NCBI GenBank assembly: GCA_030641665.1
Contig: DAOWHA010000038.1
Location: 26,460 to 90,459 of the forward strand
DNA: 64,000 bases
Reading direction: 5' to 3'
Source: JAGLTA01 sp023142625
Lineage (GTDB): Bacteria > Patescibacteriota > Patescibacteriia > JAACEG01
Made by a program: the position numbers and the translations under genes. This document shows, in pieces, positions 41,087-49,460 of the stretch. The notes under the pieces are model-generated. The model did not search any database. It was not told the DNA's origin and saw nothing but the letters and a program-made list of their open reading frames with translations. Position 1 is the first letter of the stretch. Every line of letters begins with the position of its first letter.

Positions 41087-43063
41087 ATGGATAATGCGCC
41101 ACAAAAAATTTTTACAAATATTAGCGATAATACAGTGTTTAATGTTAAAAATACTGCTTCGTTTTTAAATATATCTTCGGCAACTGTTAGAAATTGGGTA
41201 AAATCAGGATATTTAAAAAGTTTTGATAATAATTCCAAAAATTTTTTTCATATAAACGAAATTAAAAATATAAAATCAGAAATAATAAACGGAAATTCTG
41301 TTAAATTAAGCAAGAGAGCGAATAAATCAAAGGCGAATAGAACCTTTATCCCAAAAGAATATTTGAAAAACAAAAATGAGCTTGATAATTTTAATAATAT
41401 TATCAATTTTATTCAAAAAAATAATATTGATTTGACTTCAGCGCTTTTACTTGTTGCTTTAAATTTACTAATAAAAGAAAACTTATTATCGCCGATTACG
41501 ATAGAAGATGTTAAAAAAAAGAAAGATTTGCGATATTTTAATAAGCAGATAGGAGAAGAAATAAAATCTTGGCTGGCAGAAATTGAAAAATTAAAAATTA
41601 AAAAAGAATATTCTTATTTACTTAATTGCTTATTGCCAAAACAGCGCGATGTTTTGGGCTTTATTTACCAGTCTTTGCTGCTTGAGGGGAAAAAATCTCA
41701 AAGCGGGTCGTATTATACACCGTCAAATATTGTTGACGAAATTATAAGCGAATATATAAAAAAAGATTTAAAAGTTTTAGATCCTTGCTGCGGGACAGGA
41801 CAGTTTTTATTGGCTTTTGCGGATATTATTAAAGACCCAAGCAAAATTTACGGAGTAGATATTGATGAAATAGCTGTTAGAATAGCAAGGATAAATTTAT
41901 TGATTAAATATAAAAATAGAGACTTTGCTCCAAATATTGTTTGTAAAAATACTTTATTTGAAATCGGCAATTATGATTTATTTAGTTTGAACGATGAAAA
42001 TATTAGAAATTTTGATGTTGTTGCCACAAATCCGCCGTGGGGAATGCATTTTTCAAAACAAGATACTGAAATATTGAAAAAAATATATCCTCAAATATCA
42101 TCTTTTGAATCCTTTTCTTATTTTTTGAAAAAAGGCATTGATTTATTAAAAGATGATGGAATTTTATCTTTTATTTTACCAGAGTCAATTTTGAATGTTA
42201 AAACGCATAAAGATATTAGAGAAATTATTTTAAATAACACGCATATTAAAAAAATAATTTATCTTAATCGCGTATTTAAAAATGTTTTTACGCCAGTGAT
42301 AAGATTGGATTTAGAAAAAAGCGTAAAAAATGATAATGAAATAAAAATTTGCAAAAAAAATAAAAATTATAAGGTAAACCAGTTAAGATGGAAAAATAAT
42401 CAAGATTTTATTTTTAATATACATGCTAACGATTTTGATACTGGGATAATAGATAAAATTTATAATGTCAATCATACAACATTAAAAGGACAGTCCGATT
42501 GGGCGTTAGGAATTGTGACAGGTGATAATTCTAAATATATTATCAATAGGCCAAAAGACGGATATGAAAAAATTTACAAAGGAAAAGATGTTAAAAAATT
42601 TGTTTTAAAAAAATCAAATAACTATATTCAATTTACGCCTGAAAAATTCCAGCAAGCAGCGCCGCAAGAAAAATATCGGGTTAAAGAAAAGTTAATCTAC
42701 AAATTTATATCAAAATATTTAATTTTTGCTTATGATAATAAACAAAAAATAACATTAAATAGCGCTAATATTGTAATACCAAAAATTTCAAATTATCCGA
42801 TAAAAGTTATTGCCGCGCTGTTTAACTCTTCTTTATATCAGTTTATTTTTCAAAAAAAGTTTTCCAGCATTAAAGTTTTGCGAAGCCATATAGAACAGTT
42901 GCCATTGCCCCTCTGGGATAAAAAAACTTTTAATGAAATAATTGAATTAGTTGATAAAGTAATTAAAGAAAAAATAAATTTTAAAAAATTAGATGATTGT
43001 ATTATGAGTAGATATTCTTTAACCGAGAAAGAAAAAAGTTATATTAAAAAATTTAATAAATAA
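41087..43063 (+). CDS. N6-adenine DNA methyltransferase with HTH and TaqI-like specificity region
   Basis: The 658-residue protein begins with a MerR-like HTH (VKNTASFLNISSATVRNWVK, residues ~18-37). The methylase core has SGSYYTPSNIVDEIISEYI, the AdoMet motif LDPCCGTGQFLLAF near residue 237, GVDIDEIAVRIARINLL, and the catalytic NPPWGMHF near residue 315. The C-terminal half (LKDDGILSFILPESIL, then YPIKVIAALFNSSLYQFIF) resembles Eco57I/TaqI target-recognition regions. No nuclease motif was found in it, so it may be an orphan methylase or have lost its partner; a frameshifted scrap follows at 43068. No Shine-Dalgarno. Confidence 0.85.
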   Translation: MDNAPQKIFTNISDNTVFNVKNTASFLNISSATVRNWVKSGYLKSFDNNSKNFFHINEIKNIKSEIINGNSVKLSKRANKSKANRTFIPKEYLKNKNELDNFNNIINFIQKNNIDLTSALLLVALNLLIKENLLSPITIEDVKKKKDLRYFNKQIGEEIKSWLAEIEKLKIKKEYSYLLNCLLPKQRDVLGFIYQSLLLEGKKSQSGSYYTPSNIVDEIISEYIKKDLKVLDPCCGTGQFLLAFADIIKDPSKIYGVDIDEIAVRIARINLLIKYKNRDFAPNIVCKNTLFEIGNYDLFSLNDENIRNFDVVATNPPWGMHFSKQDTEILKKIYPQISSFESFSYFLKKGIDLLKDDGILSFILPESILNVKTHKDIREIILNNTHIKKIIYLNRVFKNVFTPVIRLDLEKSVKNDNEIKICKKNKNYKVNQLRWKNNQDFIFNIHANDFDTGIIDKIYNVNHTTLKGQSDWALGIVTGDNSKYIINRPKDGYEKIYKGKDVKKFVLKKSNNYIQFTPEKFQQAAPQEKYRVKEKLIYKFISKYLIFAYDNKQKITLNSANIVIPKISNYPIKVIAALFNSSLYQFIFQKKFSSIKVLRSHIEQLPLPLWDKKTFNEIIELVDKVIKEKINFKKLDDCIMSRYSLTEKEKSYIKKFNK

Positions 43064-43067
43064 TTTT

Positions 43068-43153
43068 ATGGAAATTTTAAAAAATAATTTAAAAAATACG
43101 AAATAAAACCGAGAAATTTATTAAAAGAAATAATTAGGGCTTATAAAAAGTAA
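43068..43153 (+). pseudogene. Frameshifted coding scrap after the methylase
   Basis: ATG 43068 reads MEILKNNLKNTK then stops. Shifting frame gives KKYEIKPRNLLKEIIRAYKK, then TAA. The composition is protein-like and both parts abut the methylase gene, so this may be the remains of a restriction or accessory subunit. It is short and unproven. Confidence 0.3.
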
Positions 43154-43157
43154 AAAT

Positions 43158-43862
43158 ATGCTACACGAATTTCAAAAATCAATTAAGGCGGTATTATATG
43201 ACAAATTAACAAGTCCGCTGACTGGTACATTCTTTTTTTCATGGTTTGCTTGGAATTGGCGATTGGTTTATTATGTTATTTTAGGGGATAATACGCGAAA
43301 TATTATTGAAAGAATGGAATATATTGAAGGTTATTTTTTAGATTTTCATTATATAGTTTCGCGTCCAGTAATATCTACGGCTGTTTTAATAATTATATAT
43401 CCATTTATAACTACTTTTGCATATTGGGTAACATTAAAATTCAGAAAATGGAAAAAAGAGATAAAAAATGAAATAGAAGATGAAACGCCTCTATCAGTAA
43501 AAGAATCAAGGAAAATCAAAGAATTGATTAGAGATGAAATTGAAAACCGAAAAGAGCAAGATGGAAAATTTCAAGTATTAATAGAAGATTTTAATACTGA
43601 AATTGAAAAATTAAAAAAAGAAAACAGTAGGTTAAAACAAGTAATTGAAACAAAGGATGGTTTAGAAAAATTAAAAAATGACGAACAATTAAAATTAAAA
43701 TTAGGTAATAAAATTTATAAGGATAAAAAAATAGGGACGGAAAAGATATCGTCGGTTGTTGACAAAGAATTAAACGGAAAAAATTATAAGGAAATAAAAA
43801 CTTATAGCGGACAAACTTTTTTATTATCAAAAGAAGATTTAGAAAAACAGATTAAAGAATAA
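43158..43862 (+). CDS. Membrane protein with long coiled coil
   Basis: The 234-residue protein is not recognised. Residues ~20-45 (TGTFFFSWFAWNWRLVYYVI) and ~73-97 (TAVLIIIYPFITTFAYWVTL) are membrane helices. Residues ~100-190 are a charged coiled coil (EKLKKENSRLKQVIETKDGL), and a small C-terminal part ends TYSGQTFLLSKEDLEKQ. It lies between a methyltransferase and a BRO-type protein, all accessory in character, so a defence or phage-related role is imaginable but not shown. Confidence 0.6.
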   Translation: MLHEFQKSIKAVLYDKLTSPLTGTFFFSWFAWNWRLVYYVILGDNTRNIIERMEYIEGYFLDFHYIVSRPVISTAVLIIIYPFITTFAYWVTLKFRKWKKEIKNEIEDETPLSVKESRKIKELIRDEIENRKEQDGKFQVLIEDFNTEIEKLKKENSRLKQVIETKDGLEKLKNDEQLKLKLGNKIYKDKKIGTEKISSVVDKELNGKNYKEIKTYSGQTFLLSKEDLEKQIKE

Positions 43863-43882
43863 GTCATTTTTAAGAATAGAGT

Positions 43883-44704
43883 ATGAATAAAAATAACAAA
43901 TTAATAATTTTTGAGAGCAAACAAATTCGCAGGGCTTGGCATAATGGCGAATGGTTTTTTTCAGTGGTTGATATTGTTGGAATTTTAACGGAAAGTCTTT
44001 ATCCAAGGCAATATTGGGAAAAAGTAAAGCAAAGAGAATTTATAGATATTCAGTTGTCCCCAATTTGGTTACAACTGAAATTAGAAAGTTCTGACGGAAA
44101 AAAATACAGCACTGATTGCGTAAATTTGAAAAATGCTTTTCGTTTAATTCAATCAATTCCAAACAAAAAAGCAGAGCCGTTTAAAATGTGGCTGGCACAA
44201 GTTGGAAAAGAAAGAATTGACGAAATAGAAAATCCAGAATTGGCGCAAGAAAGGATGAAACAAATTTACGAACAAAAGGGTTATCCAAAAGATTGGATTG
44301 ATAAACGATTGCGAGGAATGGCGATTAGACAAAATTTAACCGACGAATGGAAAGAGCGAGGAATTAAAATCCAAAGCGATTTTGCGATATTGACTGCTGA
44401 AATTTCCAAAGCGACTTTTGGAATGACGCCATCGGAATACAAAAAAATAAAAAATATCACAACAAAATCAAAAGCGAATTTGCGTGACAATATGACTGAC
44501 TTGGAATTGATTTTTACAATGCTTGGCGAAAAAGTAACAACGGAAATTTCTCAAAAAGAAAAGCCAGACAATTTTGTTAAAAATAAAAAAGTTGCAAAAC
44601 GAGGTGGTGGGGTAGCTGGTAAAGCAAGAAAAGATGCGGAAAAAGAGATAGGCAAAAGTATAATTTCAAAAAATAATTATTTAAGTAATAAAAAAATAAA
44701 ATAA
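43883..44704 (+). CDS. BRO-N/DinD-like protein
   Basis: The 273-residue protein has an N-terminal BRO domain (IFESKQIRRAWHNGEWFFSV, VVDIVGILTES, YSTDCVNLKNAFRLIQSIPN) and a C-terminal region (KANLRDNMTDLELIFTMLGE, GGGVAGKARKDAEKEIGKSI) as in DinD (DNA-damage-inducible protein D) and phage antirepressor-like proteins. E. coli DinD can inhibit RecA activity; that is known for the relative only. It follows the membrane protein by 20 bases. Probably acquired with the methylase group. Confidence 0.85.
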   Translation: MNKNNKLIIFESKQIRRAWHNGEWFFSVVDIVGILTESLYPRQYWEKVKQREFIDIQLSPIWLQLKLESSDGKKYSTDCVNLKNAFRLIQSIPNKKAEPFKMWLAQVGKERIDEIENPELAQERMKQIYEQKGYPKDWIDKRLRGMAIRQNLTDEWKERGIKIQSDFAILTAEISKATFGMTPSEYKKIKNITTKSKANLRDNMTDLELIFTMLGEKVTTEISQKEKPDNFVKNKKVAKRGGGVAGKARKDAEKEIGKSIISKNNYLSNKKIK

Positions 44705-44713
44705 AAAAATGAC

Positions 44714-44780
44714 AAAAAAGGGGGAGTCTTACGGCACTACGCCATTAGGAACCCCTTTCGTCTTAATATTTTTATTATAT
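44714..44780 (+). other. Intergenic hairpin motif ending CGTCTTAATATTT, copy 2
   Basis: AAAGGGG (44717-44723) pairs with CCCCTTT (44752-44758), with an inner GGC/GCC helix, followed by CGTCTTAATATTTTTATTATA. It matches the 34577 motif in layout and flanking sequence. It could end the preceding transcript or act in the nrdD leader. Confidence 0.55.
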
Positions 44781-44848
44781 TATAAAAATAAATAGTATTA
44801 ATAGTTTAAAAAATAATTTAAAAATATTTAATAAATAAACAAAACCTT

Positions 44849-46990
44849 ATGCCAAAAGCCAAAATCACACAGATCATTAAAAGAAGCGGGAAAATCGCTG
44901 ATTTTAAACATGACAAAATCGCCAGCGCGATTTTAAAAGCTTTAAAAGTGACGGACGAAGTTAAAAATCCGTTAAAAAAAAGCGAGCAGCTTGCGAAAGA
45001 AGTCGTAAAAATTTTAGAGAAAAAATTTCATCACCGCTCAATCCCGGCTGTTGAAGAAATACAAGACATCGTTGAAGAAGTCTTAATTAAAAATCGTTTA
45101 ATTCAAACAGCCAAATCCTATATTCTCTATAGAGACCAAAGAGCAAAAATGAGAGATATGAAAAAGTTGATAGATTCATCAGACTTAATAGATAAATATT
45201 TGAAAAAAGCGGATTGGCGGATAAAAGAAAACAGCAATATGGCTTTTTCGCTGCAAGGGCTGAATAATCATTTAGCGTCCGCGATCTCTTCAAATTATTG
45301 GCTGAACAAAGTTTATCCGCGCGAAATACGGCGCGCACACATTGACGGCGATATGCACATTCACGATCTGCAGCTTTTGGCGGCTTATTGCGCTGGCTGG
45401 GATTTATATGATCTGTTAGTTAAAGGTTTTGGAGGCGTAAGCGGAAAAGTGGAAGCAAAGCCAGCAAAGCATTTTCGCACAATTTTAGGCCAAATAATAA
45501 ATTTTTTCTATACCTTGCAGGGCGAGGTTGCCGGGGCGGAAGCGTTTTCTAATTTTGACACATTTTTAGCGCCGTTTGTCAGATACGACAAATTAAATTC
45601 CAGAGATGTCAAGCAGGCTCTGCAGGAATTTTTATTCAACATCAATGTGCCGACTCGAGTAGGTTTTCAGACTCCGTTTACAAATTTAACAATGGATCTA
45701 TCTGCTCCGAAAACTTTAAAAGATAAAAATGTTATTATCGGCGGAGAAGCGAAAAAAGAGACTTACGGCGATTTTCAAAAAGAGATGGATATGATAAACA
45801 CGACTTTTGCGGAACTTATGATGGAGGGAGACGCGAAAGGCAGAGTTTTTACTTTTCCAATTCCGACTTATAACATCACAAAAGATTTTGACTGGGACAG
45901 CCCCGTGATGGAAAAAGTTTTTGAAATGACGGCAAAATACGGCATCCCTTATTTTTCAAATTTTATAAATTCCGATATGAGTCCTGACGACACGCGAAGC
46001 ATGTGCTGCCGCTTGCGCTTGGATAACCGCGAATTAAGAAAAAGAGGCGGCGGTCTTTTTGCGGCAAATCCGCTCACGGGATCTGTCGGCGTTGTTACGC
46101 TTAATCTGCCTCGGCTAGGATATTTAGCAAAAAAAGCGCATCCGAACAGTTTAGAAAAAGCCAAGAAAGAATTTTTTGAAAAATTGGAAAAATTAATGGA
46201 CACCGCGTTTCAAAGTTTGGAAATTAAAAGAGATATACTGGAAGATTTAAGCAAGAAAGGGCTGTATCCTTACGCTAAATTTTATCTAACAGGAATTTAC
46301 AGCCGTTTCGGGCAATATTGGAAAAACCATTTTTCAACAATCGGAATTAACGGAATGAACGAAGCGCTGCTTAATTTAATGGATAAAAATATCGCTTCGC
46401 AAGACGGCGGAAAATTCGCTTTGAAAATTATGGACAAAATGCGCGATAAACTGGTTGATTACCAAAATAAAACTAATAATCTGTATAACTTAGAAGCAAC
46501 TCCGGCTGAAGGCGTAACAAGGCGGCTTGCCAACACTGATAAAAAGAAATATCCTGATATTATCGTCGCCAACGAAGAAGAAGTTTTAAAAAAGAAAGCG
46601 TCTCCTTATTATACGAATTCAACAAATTTGCCTGTCGGCTACACAGACGATCTTTTTAAAGCGCTTGATTTGCAAGATGAAATTCAGACAAAATATACAG
46701 GCGGCACTGTTTTGCATTGCTTTATCGGCGAACGGCTTCCTTCCGCAAAAGCGGCAAAAAATTTAGTTAAAAAAATCGCTGAAAAATACCGCCTCCCTTA
46801 TTATTCAATCACTCCGTCGTTTAGTGTCTGCCCGACTCATGGCTATCTGTCAGGCGAGCATTTTAAATGCCCAGATTGCGGTATTGACTGCGAGGTTTAT
46901 TCAAGAGTAGTCGGCTATCTTCGCCCTGTCCAGCAATGGAACGACTCTAAACAAGCGGAGTTTAAAGACAGAAAAGTTTATAAGGTGTAG
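44849..46990 (+). CDS. nrdD: Anaerobic ribonucleoside-triphosphate reductase
   Basis: NrdD reduces ribonucleotides to deoxyribonucleotides without oxygen using a glycyl radical. The 713-residue protein opens with an ATP-cone (IKRSGKIADFKHDKIASAIL), and has AHIDGDMHIHDLQLLAAYCA, the catalytic-core cysteine region SMCCRLRLDNRELRKRGGGL, NPLTGSVGVVTLNLPRLGYL and a C-terminal zinc site (CPTHGYLSGEHFKCPDCGID). The radical glycine lies in RVVGYLRPVQQWN near residue 688. Its activase nrdG is 2.5 kb downstream and its regulator nrdR 3.8 kb upstream. Confidence 0.96.
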   Translation: MPKAKITQIIKRSGKIADFKHDKIASAILKALKVTDEVKNPLKKSEQLAKEVVKILEKKFHHRSIPAVEEIQDIVEEVLIKNRLIQTAKSYILYRDQRAKMRDMKKLIDSSDLIDKYLKKADWRIKENSNMAFSLQGLNNHLASAISSNYWLNKVYPREIRRAHIDGDMHIHDLQLLAAYCAGWDLYDLLVKGFGGVSGKVEAKPAKHFRTILGQIINFFYTLQGEVAGAEAFSNFDTFLAPFVRYDKLNSRDVKQALQEFLFNINVPTRVGFQTPFTNLTMDLSAPKTLKDKNVIIGGEAKKETYGDFQKEMDMINTTFAELMMEGDAKGRVFTFPIPTYNITKDFDWDSPVMEKVFEMTAKYGIPYFSNFINSDMSPDDTRSMCCRLRLDNRELRKRGGGLFAANPLTGSVGVVTLNLPRLGYLAKKAHPNSLEKAKKEFFEKLEKLMDTAFQSLEIKRDILEDLSKKGLYPYAKFYLTGIYSRFGQYWKNHFSTIGINGMNEALLNLMDKNIASQDGGKFALKIMDKMRDKLVDYQNKTNNLYNLEATPAEGVTRRLANTDKKKYPDIIVANEEEVLKKKASPYYTNSTNLPVGYTDDLFKALDLQDEIQTKYTGGTVLHCFIGERLPSAKAAKNLVKKIAEKYRLPYYSITPSFSVCPTHGYLSGEHFKCPDCGIDCEVYSRVVGYLRPVQQWNDSKQAEFKDRKVYKV

Positions 46991-47001
46991 TAAAAACACA
47001 A

Positions 47002-47148
47002 TGTCATTCCGAATTTATTTCGGAATCTGTGTTTAATATTAACTAAATATTACTCGGCAAGATAAGTTATGATATTTAAAGTTTTATCAATCTTAATCAT
47101 AATTTAGCGAATAGTAGTGACAGATCCTGAAATAAATTCAGGATGACA
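47002..47148. repeat. MITE-like element with 29-bp inverted ends, copy B
   Basis: Ends TGTCATTCCGAATTTATTTC (47002-) and ACAGATCCTGAAATAAATTC (47120-). Compared with copy A the inner palindrome of the left end has changed from CCCTGAA...TTCAGGG to TTCCGAA...TTCGGAA, keeping the pairing. The interior shares AATCATAATTTAGCGA with copy A. Confidence 0.82.
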
Positions 47149-47167
47149 ATAATTTTGAATTATTCTT

Positions 47168-48802
47168 ATGTACGCATTGAAGTTTATCTACAAAAATCTT
47201 GACCATTTTCGGAAAAAATTCATTTTAATTTTTTTTGTTGGGATTATAGACGGCGCGGCGCTTTTTTTTATTCCAGTTGTTTTGGCAAAATTCGCCGAAG
47301 GAGAATTAAATATAATAAATTTTAAGGAATTTTTTTCTTATGTTATCTGTTTTTACGCAATATCTCTTTTGACGCAATTTATTATAAGAAAATATGGAGA
47401 GTCGCTATGTGATCAGTTTGCCAATTATTTTAAATTAAAATGTTTTAAAAAATTAGCGCGGCTTCCAGTAAAAATTTTTATTGAATATCATTCAGGATAT
47501 ATTCTTTCTTTAATAAATAAAGTGGCTGAAAGAATTATTTGGATTATTTTTGGTATTTTTTGGAATATTTCCCATAGTATCGCTTATTTTTCGCTATTTT
47601 TCTTTTTTACCGCAAAAGAATCTTTGTCAATAGCTTTTTTAAACGCGATGATTTTGATTTTATTTTCAATAATCAGCGTTTTTTTATCTAAAAAAATAAT
47701 TGCGATATCTAAAATTTTAAATAAAAAAGACGCTTCATTGATGGAAAGTTATGTTGATTTTATGGTTAATATTTTAACTGTTAAAAAATTAGGAATTGCT
47801 GATTTTGCCGAGAATAAATTAAATATTAAAACTAAAGATAATTATGATCAAATTCAGAAGAGGCAGGATTTTCACGCTAATAGATGGCTTATTTTGCATA
47901 GTTTATATGCATTAGCATTTTTATCAACAATCGGCTTTTTGCTGTTTCAAATTATAAAAGGGGATATTAGCATCGCAGTCTTAATTCTTTTTGTTTCTGC
48001 TTATGCTGTCATAAAACATAGCATTGAACGCTTATCTGAAAATTTTAAAATTTTAATGGAGATGAAAGAGTATGTTAAAACTTTAGAAGAAATTATTACG
48101 CCTATCAAAGATATTAACCAAGACGGAGCGCAGATTAAAAAATGGCAGGAGATTAAATTTAAAAATATCTTTTTTAAATATCCTGAAAACGATAAAATAA
48201 TCAGCATTCCAAATTTTAAAATTAAAAAAGGTGAAAAAATTTGCGTGATGGGCGAATCGGGAGAAGGCAAGACTACTTTATTGAATTTAATCGCTGATTT
48301 TTTAAAACCGCAAAAAAGCGAACGATTAGTAGATAATAATTCTTACGAAAAAATAGATAAAGATTTTTTTAAGAGTAAAATGGTTATGGTTTCTCAGGAG
48401 ATAGAACTGTTTAACCTGTCTTTGAAGGAGAATATCAGTTTGGGAAAGAATATAAGTGAAGAGAAAATTATCGGAATTTTTAAGGAATTGAATCTTTCGC
48501 GCTGGCTAAAAACTTTGCCGAACGGATTGAATACCAAAATAGGAGAAAAAGGGATTAAGCTTTCCGCCGGGCAGAAACAGAGAATAAATTTAATCAGAGG
48601 AATTTTATTAAACAGAGAAATTTTTTTGCTTGACGAACCTACTTCGCATTTAGATTCAGAAACAAAAGAAAAAGTGATTCTATTTTTAAAAAAATATTTA
48701 AAAGGAAAAACAGCGGTTATTGTTTCTCATCATCAGAATTTGCGTAGAATTTGCGACCGCTGCTATAATATGAAAAATGGGGTTTTAAAAGAGTTGATTT
48801 AA
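47168..48802 (+). CDS. ABC transporter, fused membrane and ATPase domains
   Basis: The 544-residue half-transporter has about six membrane helices in residues 15-300 (FILIFFVGIIDGAALFFIPV) and a C-terminal ATPase with Walker A MGESGEGKTTLLN near residue 361, signature LSAGQKQRINLIRG, Walker B IFLLDEPTSHLD and switch His in VIVSHHQNLRR. The layout is that of lipid or peptide exporters such as MsbA/LmrA, working as a homodimer. No partner gene is adjacent, and the substrate is unknown. Confidence 0.9.
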   Translation: MYALKFIYKNLDHFRKKFILIFFVGIIDGAALFFIPVVLAKFAEGELNIINFKEFFSYVICFYAISLLTQFIIRKYGESLCDQFANYFKLKCFKKLARLPVKIFIEYHSGYILSLINKVAERIIWIIFGIFWNISHSIAYFSLFFFFTAKESLSIAFLNAMILILFSIISVFLSKKIIAISKILNKKDASLMESYVDFMVNILTVKKLGIADFAENKLNIKTKDNYDQIQKRQDFHANRWLILHSLYALAFLSTIGFLLFQIIKGDISIAVLILFVSAYAVIKHSIERLSENFKILMEMKEYVKTLEEIITPIKDINQDGAQIKKWQEIKFKNIFFKYPENDKIISIPNFKIKKGEKICVMGESGEGKTTLLNLIADFLKPQKSERLVDNNSYEKIDKDFFKSKMVMVSQEIELFNLSLKENISLGKNISEEKIIGIFKELNLSRWLKTLPNGLNTKIGEKGIKLSAGQKQRINLIRGILLNREIFLLDEPTSHLDSETKEKVILFLKKYLKGKTAVIVSHHQNLRRICDRCYNMKNGVLKELI

Positions 48803-48822
48803 ATTATGAAATATAAAATTTA

Positions 48823-48962
48823 CTGTCTTTGCGAGGAGGCGATAGCCGACGAAGCAATCCCATTACTGGGCGAGTAAATCTATAATTATAATTTTTTTAT
48901 CTATTAACGAGATTGCTTCGTCGCATCTCATTCGCTGCGCTCATTCGGCTCCTCGCAAAGAC
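48823..48962. repeat. Dispersed palindromic element, full copy 6
   Basis: Left arm CTGTCTTTGCGAGGAGGCGA, right arm GGCTCCTCGCAAAGACA. It lacks the GTCACCC module found in copies 1, 3, 4 and 5. It lies 20 bases after the ABC transporter stop. Confidence 0.9.
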
Positions 48963-49018
48963 ATTTTGTAATTTAAAATAATTTATAATAATTATTGTAA
49001 AAATTGCAATAAAAAAAG

Positions 49019-49140
49019 CCATCTATTAGATCACTTGGGATTAAGTGATACGAGAAAGAACTTGTTTAAAGGGAAGGAGGGGTAAAAATGAAAACCCGTA
49101 AACCCTTTAAATCCTTCCTCGTATCACATTTAATCTAACG
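49019..49140. other. Complex structured RNA element
   Basis: Three pairings compete. ATCACTT/AAGTGAT (49029-49049) makes a small hairpin. GATTAAGTGATACGAG pairs with the distal CTCGTATCACATTTAATC with one bulge. TTTAAAGGG and GGAAGG in the middle pair with CCCTTTAAA and CCTTCC in a crossing, pseudoknot-like order. On the plus strand it holds a short ORF with a strong ribosome site. On the minus strand it is followed by GGCTTTTTTTATT, like a terminator. Direction of transcription is therefore uncertain. Confidence 0.6.
49088..49138 (+). CDS. Possible 16-aa leader peptide
   Basis: AAGGAGGGG lies 6 bases before ATG 49088, which opens MKTRKPFKSFLVSHLI then TAA. The ORF covers the distal arms of the competing hairpins, as in ribosome-stalling leader peptides. 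But no plus-strand gene follows closely, because the next genes are minus-strand tRNAs. Confidence 0.35.
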   Translation: MKTRKPFKSFLVSHLI

Positions 49141-49194
49141 GTTAAATAAAAAAATGTCAATGGTGTTTATCGGTTTTTTGAAAATTTTTCAGCA

Positions 49195-49227
49195 AAAAAG
49201 CCATTGTTGGTTAATCCAATAATGGCT
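49195..49227 (-). terminator. Terminator downstream of the tRNA pair
   Basis: On the minus strand AGCCATTATTGG pairs with CCAACAATGGCT (49216-49227 with 49199-49210) around a short TTAA-type loop, followed by TTTTTT. It lies just after the CCA end of the first tRNA. Confidence 0.8.
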
Positions 49228-49240
49228 ATATAATTTTGAT

Positions 49241-49320
49241 TGGTCGGTCGCAGCGGATTTGAACCGCCGATATCCACGATCGACGATCATGGCGCCTTAA
49301 CCTGACTTGGCTAACGACCG
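49241..49320 (-). tRNA. tRNA with an unusual anticodon arm, identity unassigned
   Basis: On the minus strand an 80-base cloverleaf is visible: acceptor CGGTCGT with GCGACCG, discriminator A and encoded CCA. The D arm is GCC...GGC with GG in the loop, and the T arm is GGCGG TTCAAAT CCGCT. Between D arm and variable loop are 19 bases, CCATGATCGTCGATCGTGG, two more than normal. Pairing CCATG/CGTGG leaves a 9-base loop. Pairing CATGA/TCGTG leaves TCGTCGA, with GTC in the anticodon place but C instead of the expected T at 33. The amino acid cannot be named safely. Confidence 0.65.
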
Positions 49321-49342
49321 ACATAAATCAAAAAATTTTGTT

Positions 49343-49418
49343 TGGTTGGGGTGGGGGGATTTGAACCTCCGACTATTCGGTTATACCCAAATACTCTACC
49401 ATGCTGAGTTACACCCCG
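49343..49418 (-). tRNA. tRNA, initiator-like features but defective anticodon loop
   Basis: On the minus strand a 76-base gene with encoded CCA: acceptor CGGGGTG with CACCCCA leaves C1-A72 unpaired, the bacterial initiator tRNA hallmark. D arm ACTC/GAGT, T arm GGAGG TTCAAAT CCCCC with one A-C mismatch. The anticodon arm ATTTGG/CCGAAT encloses only GTATAA, six bases instead of seven, resembling an initiator CTCATAA loop that lost a base. The acceptor and GTCGGAGGTTC also recall tRNA-Pro. I cannot assign the anticodon; it may be a degenerate or unusual tRNA. Confidence 0.6.
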
Positions 49419-49460
49419 ACAAAACTTATTTATAAAAAAATATTAACAGATAAAAAAAAT

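Noticed and set aside
44781..44848. NrdR boxes before nrdD
   Set aside because: I looked for the paired 16-bp motif and found only generic AT-rich sequence.
49401..49460. Upstream start of nrdG
   Set aside because: It would overlap a tRNA on the other strand, and the 20 extra residues lack similarity to the family start.
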